From Lepeophtheirus salmonis (taxonomy: Eukaryota > Arthropoda > Copepoda > Siphonostomatoida > Caligidae): 64,000 nt of DNA. Made by a program: the position numbers and the translations under genes. Location of the stretch: assembly GCF_016086655.4 (NCBI RefSeq), contig NC_052132.2, positions 13,580,805 through 13,644,804 on the forward strand, read 5' to 3'. Positions 31,909 to 42,329 of this stretch are shown piece by piece. Within the stretch, counting starts at the first letter, position 1, and each line of letters starts with the position of its first letter. The notes under the pieces were generated by a model, which was not told where the DNA came from, ran no database searches, and saw only the letters and a program-made list of their open reading frames with translations.

Positions 31909-32529
31909 CAGGGGTGTCGGGAGGGGGCGGGCTGGAGAGACTGGAGCATCACCCCACCCCTTCAAAAAAGAAGAAAAAAAAAAAGCTTTTTCCTTTGAAA
32001 AATTTTTTGGTGGGAAAGAAACAAATTCATGCAAATTGGGAGTAATTTTTTTTAAAGGTCATTTGGGGAAATTATGAACTAAAACGAATAATTTAATATT
32101 TGAAATATTTTTCCAGAAAATGACATTTTACTTTATGTAAATAACTATAAATTTGCGACATTTTTTTCGAGAATATATTTTCTTTAAAATATTTAAAAAA
32201 AAAAAAAAATTATATATTGAAATTATTTTTTGAAAAAGTTTAATATTTAGAATTTTTTCAATAAATTTAATTTTCTGAAAAAATTTATATGGATTTTTAA
32301 AGTTTTTTTCAACAAATTTTTGAAATTTTTTTGAAGCAGCTATGGATCTTTGATTTTTTTTTTTGTGAATGGATTTTTGAAATATTTTTTGAAAAAATGT
32401 GATATTGATAATTTTTCTTCAAAAATTTATATCTTGTAATTTTTTTTTTTTTTTTCCAAAAAGTTCCAAAAACTAAGCCCCTCAAAAAAAAAAAATCAAT
32501 GTATACATATATTCCTGTGGACGCCCCTG
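31909..32529 (+). mobile_element. CAGGGG-ended non-autonomous element with degenerate A/T core
   Basis: The left end CAGGGGTGTCGGGAGG and the right end CTGTGGACGCCCCTG (complement CAGGGGCGTCCACAG) are short inverted ends. CATTT abuts both outer sides (31904-31908, 32530-32534). The interior starts G-rich, then becomes a degenerate array of GAAATTTTTT / TGGATTTTTGAA words. CAGGG-type ends suggest a hAT-like origin, but hAT elements make 8-bp duplications and only 5 bp match here. Related tails are at 1-290, 49690-49850, 54750-54900 and, inverted, 59800-60260. Confidence 0.55.
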
Positions 32530-32534
32530 CATTT

Positions 32535-33410
32535 ACATACCTACTCTTAAGTTAAGAATAAATGTCAACCACCTCAAGATAAATCATTATTATTATTTTT
32601 TTGTGAAGACATTACTTTATGGGAGTAATAACTCTTAGCTTATTTACCCTGTGAGAATAGGTAATATGTATGCATTCTTGATGTCGGATATGCTTTTATA
32701 AGAGAACATCAACACTCGTCTCAACAAATGTAAATATGTACGACGTATATAGAAAAAATCGATTTATATGTAAATTTTCTCAGTAAGAAAGTCATAGAAA
32801 GATATATGTACATAATATGTTTGTATTCATAACTAATAAAGTCTTAGTAAGGAAATACGATTATTAAATATCAGTCTATTTTTCTTTGTAATAAAAAAAG
32901 TAATTGCTTACAAGTGAGTTTCTAAGATTTGGAGACATAAAGCTCCTCCCCCTTATCTACAGAAGTCTTTTTTCCTAAATACTAGGAAAATTGACAGAAA
33001 TGGAATGCTGTCTCTGAAAAGTCTAAAGTTTGTTATTTTTGAACATAAAAACTTACTTATAACTAAACCTTTGAAACTCTTGAAAAACCCCGAAAACCAA
33101 AAAGCTATTTCCTTACCCATTACACATAATAAATATTTTAAATAAACTAACAATAACTAAAAGTTTTAGTTTACCTGTTAGGATTCAAATAAGCAAGTGA
33201 TATAAAAAAATATAATAAAAAGACCCCTGGAAACCATATAGTATCCTATTAATTAATTAACCTATCTCCAGTATCAGTGAATTGAAATAATTAAAAATTA
33301 ATCCAGAGTAACAACTAGAACTACAAAAATCTTTTTTATTTTGAACCTTTGTCAAAAACGATCTCATCTTTATCTCTATTCACCAATTCAGGAAAGAGAC
33401 AAGTTTCATC
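32535..33410. other. no gene seen
   Basis: A/T-rich. The 66-codon minus frame at 32953-33153 is Phe/Lys/Leu-rich without a motif. Confidence 0.3.
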
Positions 33411-33416
33411 ATAGTA

Positions 33417-33510
33417 TTTTGGATTCTTAAAAAAATGTTTAGAATAAAAAAGAACTTAACGATATACACCTGTGTCTCAATTGTTCTTTAGTTTCAAATG
33501 CTACTTTGTT
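33417..33510 (+). repeat. R1 fragment without mariner at its edge
   Basis: TATTTTGGATTCTTAAAAAAATG...CACCTGTGTCTCAATTGTTC...GTTTCAAAT matches 546-640 and the complement of 55530-55612. Here the sequence to the left is not a mariner end. Confidence 0.6.
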
Positions 33511-33689
33511 TAAAATTTTCTGCTTGTCAAAAAGTTTGTAAAAGTAATTATTTTGATTTTTTCTCAAACATATAGACTGTAACATATGAATCTGGGCTTT
33601 TAAAAACGAGTAACCACAAATATGTAGGTACTCATAAATTAATGAGTTTCTCTTTAACTAACCCTTTTTTTAAAGTTGGCTAACTGAAT

Positions 33690-34190
33690 TGTAAATTTTC
33701 TTATTCTTAGCTGTTGTCATTATTTTTTAATTTATGAGTTTTGAACTTATTTTTTTACTAATGCAATTATATTCAAAACCTGATGAAATATAGTGATTTT
33801 TTGGAAAGTTATAAGTCTATGGCCTTGTTTTAAACAGAGTAGAATTAAGTATCGTAATTCTTGCTAGGGCCTTGTTTATTTCCCTCCCCCCCCCTCCGCA
33901 CAGCTGCTTAACCATGTTGGTTGTCAATTTCCATTTTTAGATGCCCAAAATTCCGCCGATTAATATCGCTGTGCATAAGGGTATATACTTTCTGGACTAT
34001 GAGTAGAATAAAAGATTGATAGCGAAGTAATTCATAACTAAGTCCTTGGAATATATGGTCTAGGATATGTGTTTATTCCTTTCCTTACCCCTTATAGTAG
34101 TAAATCTAATCAAAATGAGCTAGTCCCTCATACATTTCCCAATTTGTCAAGGCTATCATGTCAATTTTTGGGGTTTTTACATACCGAAAG
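33690..34190 (+). repeat. two partial R2 copies in tandem
   Basis: The first (33700-33980) has TTAGCTGTTGTCATTATTTTTT, ATTCAAAACCTGATG, CAGAGTAGAATTAAG, CCTTGTTTATTTCCCTCCCC, CAGCTGCT and GGTTGTCAATTTCC, in the R2 order. The second (33985-34190) has GAGTAGAATAAAAGATTG, AAGTCCTTGG and CAATTTGTCAAGGCTATCATG. Confidence 0.6.
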
Positions 34191-34199
34191 TCATTTTTT

Positions 34200-34446
34200 A
34201 TCCTAGTCCAATTATAACTCTTCCTAATACTTTAATTTCTACTGGTTTCTGACGTAGAATTCTATGGATGAAGCCACCTATTGGATATAACAACTGACAA
34301 AGGGAAACATGGCGTTGCTCGGGCCAAGGAAGGCGCGGGAAATCACATTTACAATGATCAATACCATTTTTCTTAATGTTTAGAGCCCTTCGGTGGGGGC
34401 GAGCATTATTGTATAGCGTCCTTATTGTATATAGGTTAGTATGCAT
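34200..34446 (-). pseudogene. Tc1/mariner transposase fragment (DNARPH region)
   Basis: The minus frame contains LYNNARPHRRALNIKKNGID. The xDNARPH motif around the second catalytic Asp is a hallmark of Tc1/mariner transposases; here the Asp is Asn. The text after it (DFPRLPWPEQRHVSL) fits the run-up to the third site only after frameshifts. About 80 codons are open, but the rest of the gene is not seen. Confidence 0.5.
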
Positions 34447-34499
34447 TTAAAAAAATATATATTTTGTCATTAACTTCAAATAATAAACGTACACATATG

Positions 34500-35115
34500 C
34501 ATGAATTTTTTTTTGCCTAGATGAGAAGTCCATTTTTTATTTTGTTCAAAAAATGCCCAAATTGAAAATCAATAATAAAACTGCAAAAATGGTTTTGTAC
34601 TAATTTTGCAAAAAAAGTACTCAATAGCATCATTTTTTGGGATTATAAATTGGAACACAAATCTACCAATATTTTTTTCATACATGCCGAAACAAAAAAA
34701 TTATAGAGAATGATGTCGTTGAATAAATAATCTGGTTCATTTTTAAAAATATTGCACAGTTTATGTAATAAAATGTTTTAGAAATTGAATATATTGTTTA
34801 ACTATATAGTTAAGGCTTATAATTTTATGTACATAATGCATATTTTTGTGGCAATTCTTCAGAACAACTGACGGTTGCTGAATTAAAAAGGATTTTTTTT
34901 TACAATGACAGATATCGGCAGTTAAACATCTATTGTTATGCGTCAAATTTATATGCAAACGAATTTCCAGACAAATTTCTGGTAGCTTTATTTTTTCTAC
35001 AAATCCAATATTCCATCGTCTTCTTGCACCTTTTTCCACTAGAAAAATAAAAATGCAATCTTCATAAATTTCTTATTTTACCAATAACTTTTTTGATTTT
35101 GAATAGATTTAGAAA
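34500..35115 (+). repeat. dispersed repeat R3
   Basis: The part 34855-35110 matches the reverse complement of about 48655-48900. Shared words include CAAAATCAAAAAAG, TGGAATATTG, AATTTGTCTGGA, ATTCGTTTGCATAT and TTTGACxCATAA. The 92-codon minus frame 34761-35039 lies on it; the partner copy has no corresponding open frame, so I do not treat it as a gene. Confidence 0.75.
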
Positions 35116-35820
35116 ACGTCTTCTTTATTCGCGTAGTTGTTTATTAAGACTATAGTCAATTTTTGATTTATATCTCAATCCCCGATTAAGTCTTTTTGAG
35201 CTTCAAAAATATTTTTTGGTTGTGGATATAGTCTGATCAGATTCAAAAAGGGCACCAATGCAAAGTTTAGCCTCCTAGACACACATAAAGGACACAAACA
35301 CAGACATACATATATACAGATAACAAAATAAATATTGAAATTCCATTGAAGTAGCATGATATTCCTAGAGTCTATAAATTATCTACAAAGGTACTTGGAT
35401 ATTGTGACCTAGCATGTAAGCTCGGCTATTAATTGCAAAATATAATTAAATTGTTATCATGTCATTGATATAATTTTAATCCTGCAGATGACCTTTAATG
35501 CCTTTATTAGACCCTTTGTCACGTATGTATAAGTATACTTACTCCACGATGAAGGATAAATAAAACGATAGATTGAATAATAATTATGATTAAATAGTTT
35601 GTCAATAAGTAGAGACATGTTTGATCATACATGATATTAAATATTGAAGAGGATAATCCTTATCTGGAGTATGTACATTATAGAAGGTCGTATTTACACG
35701 ATAACATTGACATATTTATATCTAGATATGTACATTGAATACATGTAGGGATAATTCCATTTCATATAAATTTCGTACTTTATATGTATACCAGCAGTAG
35801 TTGTCTGCCTTGTCCGGAGG
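35116..35820. other. no gene seen
   Basis: A/T-rich sequence with an unremarkable 60-codon minus frame at 35175-35357. Confidence 0.3.
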
Positions 35821-35824
35821 AAAG

Positions 35825-35960
35825 AGGCATTGGCTGAAGCTAAATTTAGTTTTAATAATATAAAAGATAACTCCCCATGTAATCCTCAGAGTTACACTCC
35901 ATTTTTCATTTGCACGCTCACACGTAACTACTTAATACTTACCGAGTGATCCATTAAAAT
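35825..35960 (-). repeat. R4 fragment
   Basis: TAATCCTCAGAGTTACACTCC...CACGTAACTACTTAATACTT corresponds to TAGTCCTCAGTTTTACTCTC...TATGTAACTACTCAATACTT at 51290-51350. Confidence 0.55.
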
Positions 35961-36049
35961 TGATTTTTAAGCTTAAACAAGATAAAATTTATTAATTAAC
36001 AATATAATTTCAATAAAATTAATACTATAAATAGATGTTAGTCAGAGTT

Positions 36050-36235
36050 TCCTTATTTATTAATATAGTATCCCTTAGTGGGAATGATGACTTTCAGGTG
36101 GCTGTAGAAGGCCTTGCACCCACTGCAGCTGTAGTCCTCTGCCATGGCGTCCCAGTGCTAGCTGACAGTAGATTTGAGAGCCTCGGTGTTTGGAGTAAGG
36201 CTCCCACTTAACATTGTATAATTCTTCATCCCCCT
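36050..36235 (-). pseudogene. Tc1-like transposase C-terminal tail
   Basis: The minus strand reads SKHRGSQ-type text in one phase. In the better phase it is NTEALKSTVS, then HWDAMAEDYSCSGCKAFYSH and LKVIIPTKGY. This is the conserved tail LxALKxSVxxxWxxMxxDYxxxxCxxFxxxLxxVI. About 55 residues remain; catalytic residues are absent. Confidence 0.7.
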
Positions 36236-36299
36236 CCCTAATATTTTAAGACAATACAAACTTCATTTTTTTCAAATAAATGTAAATATCACATGCTTT

Positions 36300-36668
36300 C
36301 ATCCTGGTTTTGGTAAATTCCAGTGTCAGGTTCATATTTATTTTTTTTTCCTTTATTTCTCGATGCCCTTCTAGGTATCCCTGTGGTATCGTCATTGTCA
36401 CACTGTTTGTTCGATCACTTTATGATTCAGATTTGATTCCTTTATTCTCATCCCCAGATTTCCTTAATGGGTCATCAAGTTTCTTCAGAAAACACATGTT
36501 CCTTTTAGTCAAGCTTCGAGAACCATCTACCAATTTTATATTGATAGTGCCTTCCAACTTTCACTACTTTAGCCGACCTATCCCACCTAGTTGGCCGAAG
36601 TCCATGCTGGTTCTGGATAATTACACGGTCATGTTTACTCCAGGGGTTTCTTCAATGGAAGTCTTCAA
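36300..36668 (-). pseudogene. Ty3/gypsy pol C-terminal fragment
   Basis: The minus strand reads HDRVIIQNQHGLRPTRWDRS, then AKVVKVGRHYQYKI and, after one frameshift near 36535, VDGSRSLTKRNMCFLKKL. This is the region after the integrase core of Ty3/gypsy retrotransposons (xVLVQNxxGxxPTKWDRTGxVVExxxxxQYxVRVDGSGRxTxRNRRFLR). A stop follows near 36455. RT, RNase H, integrase core and LTRs are not found nearby. The 120-codon plus frame 36310-36672 is its antisense shadow. Confidence 0.8.
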
Positions 36669-36930
36669 GTAGTTGGGTGTCTTCAGGACCACAGTCTACG
36701 CCATCAGAAAGTCAGAAACGTTAGAGAGGAAGAAATGCTTTGTCAAAAAGGCCAAACTGGAGCCGGTGGAGTTAAAAAAATAGGCCAGGCCTATCCCTAA
36801 AGTCCATGAGAACCCATGCAAAATTCGGGGTTTCACACCAGACTGTACAGAGATATAGCAAAAAGAGCTCTGGAAGGAGCCTTGTGAGGTTGGAGATGCC
36901 ATCTTGCAATGAAAGAAACCCATATCCTCC
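36669..36930 (+). pseudogene. Tc1-like transposase N-terminal fragment
   Basis: LGVFRTTVYAIRKSETLERK and KCFVKKAKLEPVELKK cover the first HTH and linker. After a frameshift near 36780, SLKSMRTHAKFGVSHQTVQR and SGRSLVRLEMP give the second HTH. It stops before the catalytic domain. A related linker (VKKAKLDPEELKK) occurs at 58920-58970. Confidence 0.8.
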
Positions 36931-37660
36931 GTTGTAATACTCTTTTTTTGTACCCTTCAGGCCTTATTCTTATGGACCACCCAGTATAGTAAATTAACTA
37001 CCCATTACACTTATATACTTGTTTCGTTGATATTAGAGATTGCACTTTGATAAACACTCTTGAAATAGTTACATAGATAGTAAACAAATGATTCTGATAG
37101 GTTTGTAAGGTTATAGACAGTTATTAAATTTCCTCTGCTCGATGCAAATAAAATACAGTCTTGGCACCATCCTCTTACCCTCATTCATCATTTTCGATGC
37201 CAAACACCACCTTACATGGTGTTGTTATAATATATTTCTTCTTTTTAAGTTTTTCTGTTTAGGGATAGTGATAGGGATTCATGTGATCCTTTAAGGTAAT
37301 CAGGAAAAGAACAATGTATTCAGAAGGGGTCATAATGAATTGATTAATCATTTAGTGTTGACCCTAATTATTGTAAAATAAACAATTATGTATAACTTTT
37401 ATATTTCTATAGTTAGTGGCCTAAAATTTCGCATGAACACTACTGAATATCGTAAATAATAATTCGCAAAAAAAAAGTCAAAGTGGTCACTTTTTGCAGA
37501 AACTATAGCCTTGAGTATGTTAAGCAATGCATCCCAGTAGACACGTGTCATCCCCATGTGAATTCCTTAATCAGTGCATCCAAAATCTAACTTATTCTAA
37601 AATTCATCGGAATCTCCGTTGCTCCAAAAGCAAGGAAATGAGTAACAACTTCCACACGTG
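36931..37660. other. no gene seen
   Basis: A/T-rich DNA up to the start of the next transposase. I looked for its 5' TIR here and found no convincing partner for the 3' side. Confidence 0.3.
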
Positions 37661-37665
37661 AGACC

Positions 37666-38606
37666 ATGTCCAATCAGGAAACAAAGAAGATCGAAATTGC
37701 AGCCCTCCTCCGAGCGGGAGTGCCTCATAACAACATTAAGGAACAGGTTGGGGCCTCGTTGAAGACAATTTACAACGTTTCCAAGCGCTTGGAGGCTGGG
37801 GGTGATCTCAAGCATTCCCCTGGGGCTGGCAGGAAGCCCACTGTATCAACCAGGCAAGTAAAGGCAGTGTTCAAGAGGACTCCCAAAAGGTCCATTGCCG
37901 ACAGGGCCAGAAAGATGGGAACGTCGACATCAACTGTTTCAAGGGCATTGAAAAGGGCTGGAGGAAAGTCCTTGAGGCGTACTGAACGCCCTCTGCTAAC
38001 TGAACGTCAGCGAGAAGTCAGACTTGAGCGTGCCAAGAAAATCTTGAATGATATCAAGAGCTCATCTGGACGCATCATCATTTTTTCAGATGAGAAAACT
38101 TTTACGGTCGATCCTATTTTCAACAGGCAAAACGACCGTGTTGTGAGCTTTGGAGATGTTTGGAGATCCAACGGGAAGGCCATGACGCCGGTATGGTTCC
38201 CCACTGGCTCAGATTAACAGTGAAGGATTATGTGAAGATTCTGGCGTCCAAGGTCCTTCCGTGGATCAAAACCATAGTCAGCATCTCTCCTTGGGGTTTT
38301 CAACAAGATGGAGCACCTACCCACGCTTCCAAGAAAGCTCAGGAGTGGCTCAAGGACAACATGAACTTTTGGCCAAGGACTACTGGCCAAAAGCAGAGAC
38401 CAGATCTGAACCCACTAGACTTCCCTATCCAGGCGCACGTGGAGACCAAGTCCTGCAAAAAACGACACAAGAACATAAATGCCTTAAAGGCTGCTGTCAA
38501 CAAGGCCTGGGCCTCCATGGACGCCGATTATATCCAGCAAGTCTGTGGCAGCTTCAGACGTCGCCTGACCAGTGTCATTGAGTCAAATGGTGGCTACATT
38601 GCTTAA
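37666..38606 (+). pseudogene. Tc1/mariner-superfamily transposase, nearly complete
   Basis: Best preserved transposase of the window. ATG at 37666. HTH 1 spans residues 8-44 (IEIAALLRAGVPHNNIKEQV...TIYNVSKRLE), the linker is GRKPTVSTRQ, and HTH 2 spans 75-100. The first catalytic Asp is residue 142 in IFSDEKTF (codon 38089). Past FGD near residue 164 about 20 codons are missing in frame, and one base is lost near 38211, ending the first frame at 38217. The second frame continues LTVKDYVKILASKVLPW, FQQDGAPTHA (Asp codon 38307) and PDLNPLDF (Asp codon 38418). It ends CGSFRRRLTSVIESNGGYIA with a stop at 38604-38606. A pair of compensating shifts scrambles about 8 residues near 38385. There are 36 residues between the second and third acidic residues, nearer the DD37D (maT-like) spacing than DD34E. 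TIRs not found. Confidence 0.93.
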
Positions 38607-38609
38607 ATT

Positions 38610-39580
38610 TGATCACAAACTATTTTATTATTCTAAAAATGTACAAGTCATTCAAATGTCATTATTGTCCGTGATATGTTCTGAACAAAAATCGGTAAAT
38701 AACTCTGCATGGCCCGGTAGATGTGAGTGAGTAACTTCCTGTTGAAAGGTATAAATATTTTACCTGAAATGGGAGTTGTTGCAATGTTGTTAATTTTGTC
38801 CCCTAAGGGACAAAATATAATATGCACCCTACTGATAGCCACTTATACCATCACTAACTCTGGCTTTTGTATTCAATAGATCCTACAGGGTGAATCAGAC
38901 TTTTATTGACCAAAACTTGATCTTTTGTGAGATGGAATAAAGCCTCAATAAATAAACGTGTAGCATCACGAATACAAAATTAGGAGGCGTGGAAGACTTA
39001 AACAAACTGAGATATTTATTGTATATCTTTACTTTCTTTTCCCTAATATTTGAAAAATGACGAATAAATATTTTAATAAAACTTTGTCGACAATTAATCA
39101 ATAATTTATCACGATTTTTTTTTTTTACAATGAGATCCCTAAACTTACAGGAGTTATACTTATTAGATAAAGATCTACGATTAAAAGCAATTCTAAGGAA
39201 TGATTATCTAATATTAAATTATTTTGTTTATAGCGTAGTTTGGGGAGACCAGGTAACGTTTTTTTCTTTTGCTTCTATTACTCGGAGTTTGTTTTACTGA
39301 GGGTCCACCAAGATTTGACACATCCTACCAACATATGTTTACTATTCTTTGTATTTGAAACAATCCTTCAAATGTTGCAACCGTCCCACAAACAAGGAAC
39401 AGTTTTTTCAACAGTAAAAAATCAAGATGAATTTAAAATTTAAGAAATTTTAATAAATCCTATTTTTTATGAATAAATAAGTCGAGTTTTTGTCAAATGT
39501 TGAATTATTAAGTTTCAATGTACCATTTTAGATTAAGAGATAATAATATATATATTAATAACATAAATCATTGATTATTA
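38610..39580. other. no gene seen
   Basis: A/T-rich. TACAGGGTGAATCAGAC at 38884 looks like a lone element end but has no partner. Frames at 38648-38842, 38895-39101 and 39240-39443 show no motif. Confidence 0.3.
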
Positions 39581-39584
39581 TTAT

Positions 39585-39665
39585 AGATTGATAAAGGACA
39601 CTATTAAAAATCTCTTCAAGGCTCTGCTCTGGCAAACAAAAACATACTTAATTTGAGGTGTAATA
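39585..39665 (+). repeat. short repeat shared with 9700-9790
   Basis: CTCTTCAAGGCTCTGCTCTGG and AAACATACTTAA match the block after the LINE fragment near 9740. Confidence 0.5.
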
Positions 39666-40035
39666 ATATACATCAAATAACCTACGAGATAAGAAATGCA
39701 AGGACTGTTGCAATTATCCCTTTTTTACAAAGTGTTACAATTATTGCTATGTCGGTCTTTATTTATTTGGTCCAGTCTTACAACGGGGCCTATTTGTCCT
39801 TGGGACCAGTATTTACCTGTCAATCCTTCGAATCTTTCATGAAAATGTCGATGGTACATTAAGTCAGAAAATATATTAGGTAGAGAAAAAAGTTCTGAGC
39901 GTTCTTCACCAGATGTCTTTAGTGAGCTATATCTCATGATTGATACATTATATTAAAAAAACATTAAGTATGTTTAAAGGTTAAGCGTACACTAAAAAAA
40001 AAGTTTATAAACGGTTTTGTGTGTGGTGCAGCCAG
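39666..40035. other. no gene seen
   Basis: A/T-rich; overlapping frames at 39653-39862 (+) and 39725-39937 (-) without motifs. Confidence 0.3.
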
Positions 40036-40039
40036 TTGT

Positions 40040-40330
40040 ATGTTACAGAGTTTCAAATTGGAAGTAAAAGAAGAGAAAATTCGATACATTCTTCAGTATC
40101 ACTACAACCAAGGTAAAAATGTGCTGTTTATGGACCCAATACAGTATAGAATGAAATAGCATAGCAGGGGTTACAACGATTCAGTTCTGGTAATTTGGAC
40201 CTCAAAAATGTGGATAAAATTATGGAAATTGTCGCGTTGGACCACCGTGTGATAACTTATTCCTTTGCCAAGAACTGAGGATTACCAAGCAAACTGTTTG
40301 GAACCATCTAAATCGGAAAATCCTAACCCT
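40040..40330 (+). pseudogene. mariner transposase N-terminal fragment
   Basis: The ATG at 40040 opens MLQSFKLEVKEEKIRYILQY, then HYNQGKNV, the first HTH of mariner transposase. After a gap and frameshift, LQRFSSGNLDLKNVDKIMEI and VALDHRVITYSFAKN continue, then GLPSKLFGTI, the second HTH. The catalytic domain is missing. The subfamily resembles the copies at 46733 and 61081 in the first HTH, but this copy retains the second HTH those copies have lost. Confidence 0.8.
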
Positions 40331-40334
40331 GATA

Positions 40335-41800
40335 ATTTATTTACCAAAATATTAAAAAAAAAACCCTCATAACTTTTTCCTTCGTCTATTATATGATATA
40401 TGTATTAAGAATATTGCAAATGTATTGCAAAAAAATATTAGCTTTTTCCATTATACATGTTCATATATTTTTACTTAGTTATATAATTTATTTTATTATA
40501 TAACAAATAATTAAAAATGGTAAAACACCCTCAATGACGTCCCAAAGAATCGTTTACCTTCTTTAAGGACCAAAAAGTAGGACACAACATGATTGCGGTC
40601 CTCGGTACTAAATAAAGACCCACACAGAACTAGTTACAATATCTCAAACTCAACAATAATTTGCATTATATAATATAACTTTGTGTCAAAAGCTAAACTC
40701 CTTGGCAACCCCAAAGATTCAGAATTATAGCCCAATTTATCGAATATTTCTATAAATCGAAAGGGTTAAGGGCATTTCAGCACTTTCTTTTAACTTTTTA
40801 TGTTTGAGATAAAAAAAGGACAGATGCAACCGTCTTGTAAGCAACTGTCGCAGTTCTTTCCTACTTATATAAACAGAGTAGGGACAAAAAAAAAAAAAAA
40901 ATGGCTGTACGTGGCAAAAGTATGAGAAACATGATTTTTATGGAATCAAGAAAAGTTCGTACAGCCTTCTCGGCCCTAATTCTGGCGTGGAGGAGATCCC
41001 ACACTCATTGCCTTTTTTTTCGTTCCTCCGACATTTTTACAATTTGAGTCATGGAATAAAAACAAAACTTGTTTAATTTTGTTTCAGTTGTTGTGTGATA
41101 GAGCATCGTAATTAAAAATAACTATGATATAATTGTCATGAAATGCTACCGCAAGTTTTGACTCCCAAATTGAATAGCTAGGTAATGTTTTGTTTATGTA
41201 AATCTGTCCATAAGCAATAATTCCGAAATAAAAGCTCCTTTACCAAACCTTTCACACCTAATTAATAGCGCTTTACTGTTTGCAAAAAAAATAAAATAAT
41301 CATCATCATATTACGGTAACTGCAGAAGCCTAATTTCTCTATGCTTTAATTTATTTTTTAAAAGGAAGCATTTTGCCAAGGGGTGATCTGAAGTTAACTG
41401 TTTAAATTTTCTCTAGACGTAAAGTACCTAGATCTTTTAAACATTATTTTTTCATATCTTCATTCACAACAAAGAGGTGTTGAAAGTGTACACATAAATT
41501 GCTGGAGATTGTATCTACGCGTATTCTATGAGGGGGACTATGTCTAATAAAAAGCGTTGATTACTTTACATAAATGGACAATAGAGTGTTCCTAACAAAA
41601 AACAGATTATATATAGTTACACCATATTGATCAATGTTTAGAAGTAGTACATTGCCTCTGTAGTTTGGAGAAATTTCACAGTTTTATATAAATAAATATA
41701 ATTTTTGTCTAAAAATAGTCAATATTAGTAAAAAGGAACAATTTGTAAGAAATAACTATTTTGGACGAATAAGTAATTCTTTAAAAGTCTAAATACAGAG
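40335..41800. other. no gene seen
   Basis: A/T-rich, with a poly-A run at 40887. No frame of note. CGTACGTGGC-like G+C richer words near 40905 and 40965-41010 are unassigned. Confidence 0.3.
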
Positions 41801-41804
41801 TGTT

Positions 41805-42325
41805 AAGATCAAATTACGAATGTTTCCAAAATCTTTAAGTTGTCGCTGAGGACAAATTGACTTGAAAATTTGCTTGAAATGAATATATGAAAACTTGCCC
41901 TTTTAATGTATCTGCCTCCAGCTGCAATCACAGCCTGGATCTGGCCCCAGAATGAGAAGCAGGCGTTTACAAGCCGTGTGGGACATTTTCTCTTTAATAG
42001 AAACAATCATAGAGTCCTTGATGATGGCATGATATGATCAATTTCTTTTAGATTCAACGTCGTCTCGGACAAAATAATACACCCGATTAAGAGTTTGTGA
42101 GTTTCGTAGCCTTCAGCTATCTTCAATCCTTCACTTTATCATTAAGAAAAGGAGTAGTTTGTATCCTACAGTTCTTGTATATTAGGTTTCCTAACACGCA
42201 GGATATCACTTTGCTGGTCCCTAACTCCTAAATGATAGAATTAAAGCTTTTGGATGACTCATTATCGATCATGGTCAAAACTTTTTGGATGAATTTGATT
42301 GTCCTTCGTAGTTGTTTTTTTAACG
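41805..42325 (-). pseudogene. Tc1-like transposase with central deletion
   Basis: The minus strand from about 42320 reads KKTTTKDNQIHPKSFDHDR, then stops. HLGVRDQQSDILRVRKPN and IGCIILSETTLNL follow; in the last, the usual FSDExxF first catalytic site is degraded to SETTL. The sequence then jumps to C-terminal text: LLKRKCPTRLVNACFSFWGQ, IQAVIAAGGRYIK, running to about 41890. The second and third catalytic residues are deleted. Confidence 0.75.
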
Positions 42326-42329
42326 ATCT

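Noticed and set aside
36310..36672. 120-codon plus-strand frame
   Set aside because: The opposite strand encodes recognisable Ty3/gypsy pol text; this is its shadow.
38884..38900. Lone TIR-like TACAGGGTGAATCAGAC
   Set aside because: No partner end or element sequence nearby could be identified; not proposed as the 3' end of the 37.7-kb transposon.
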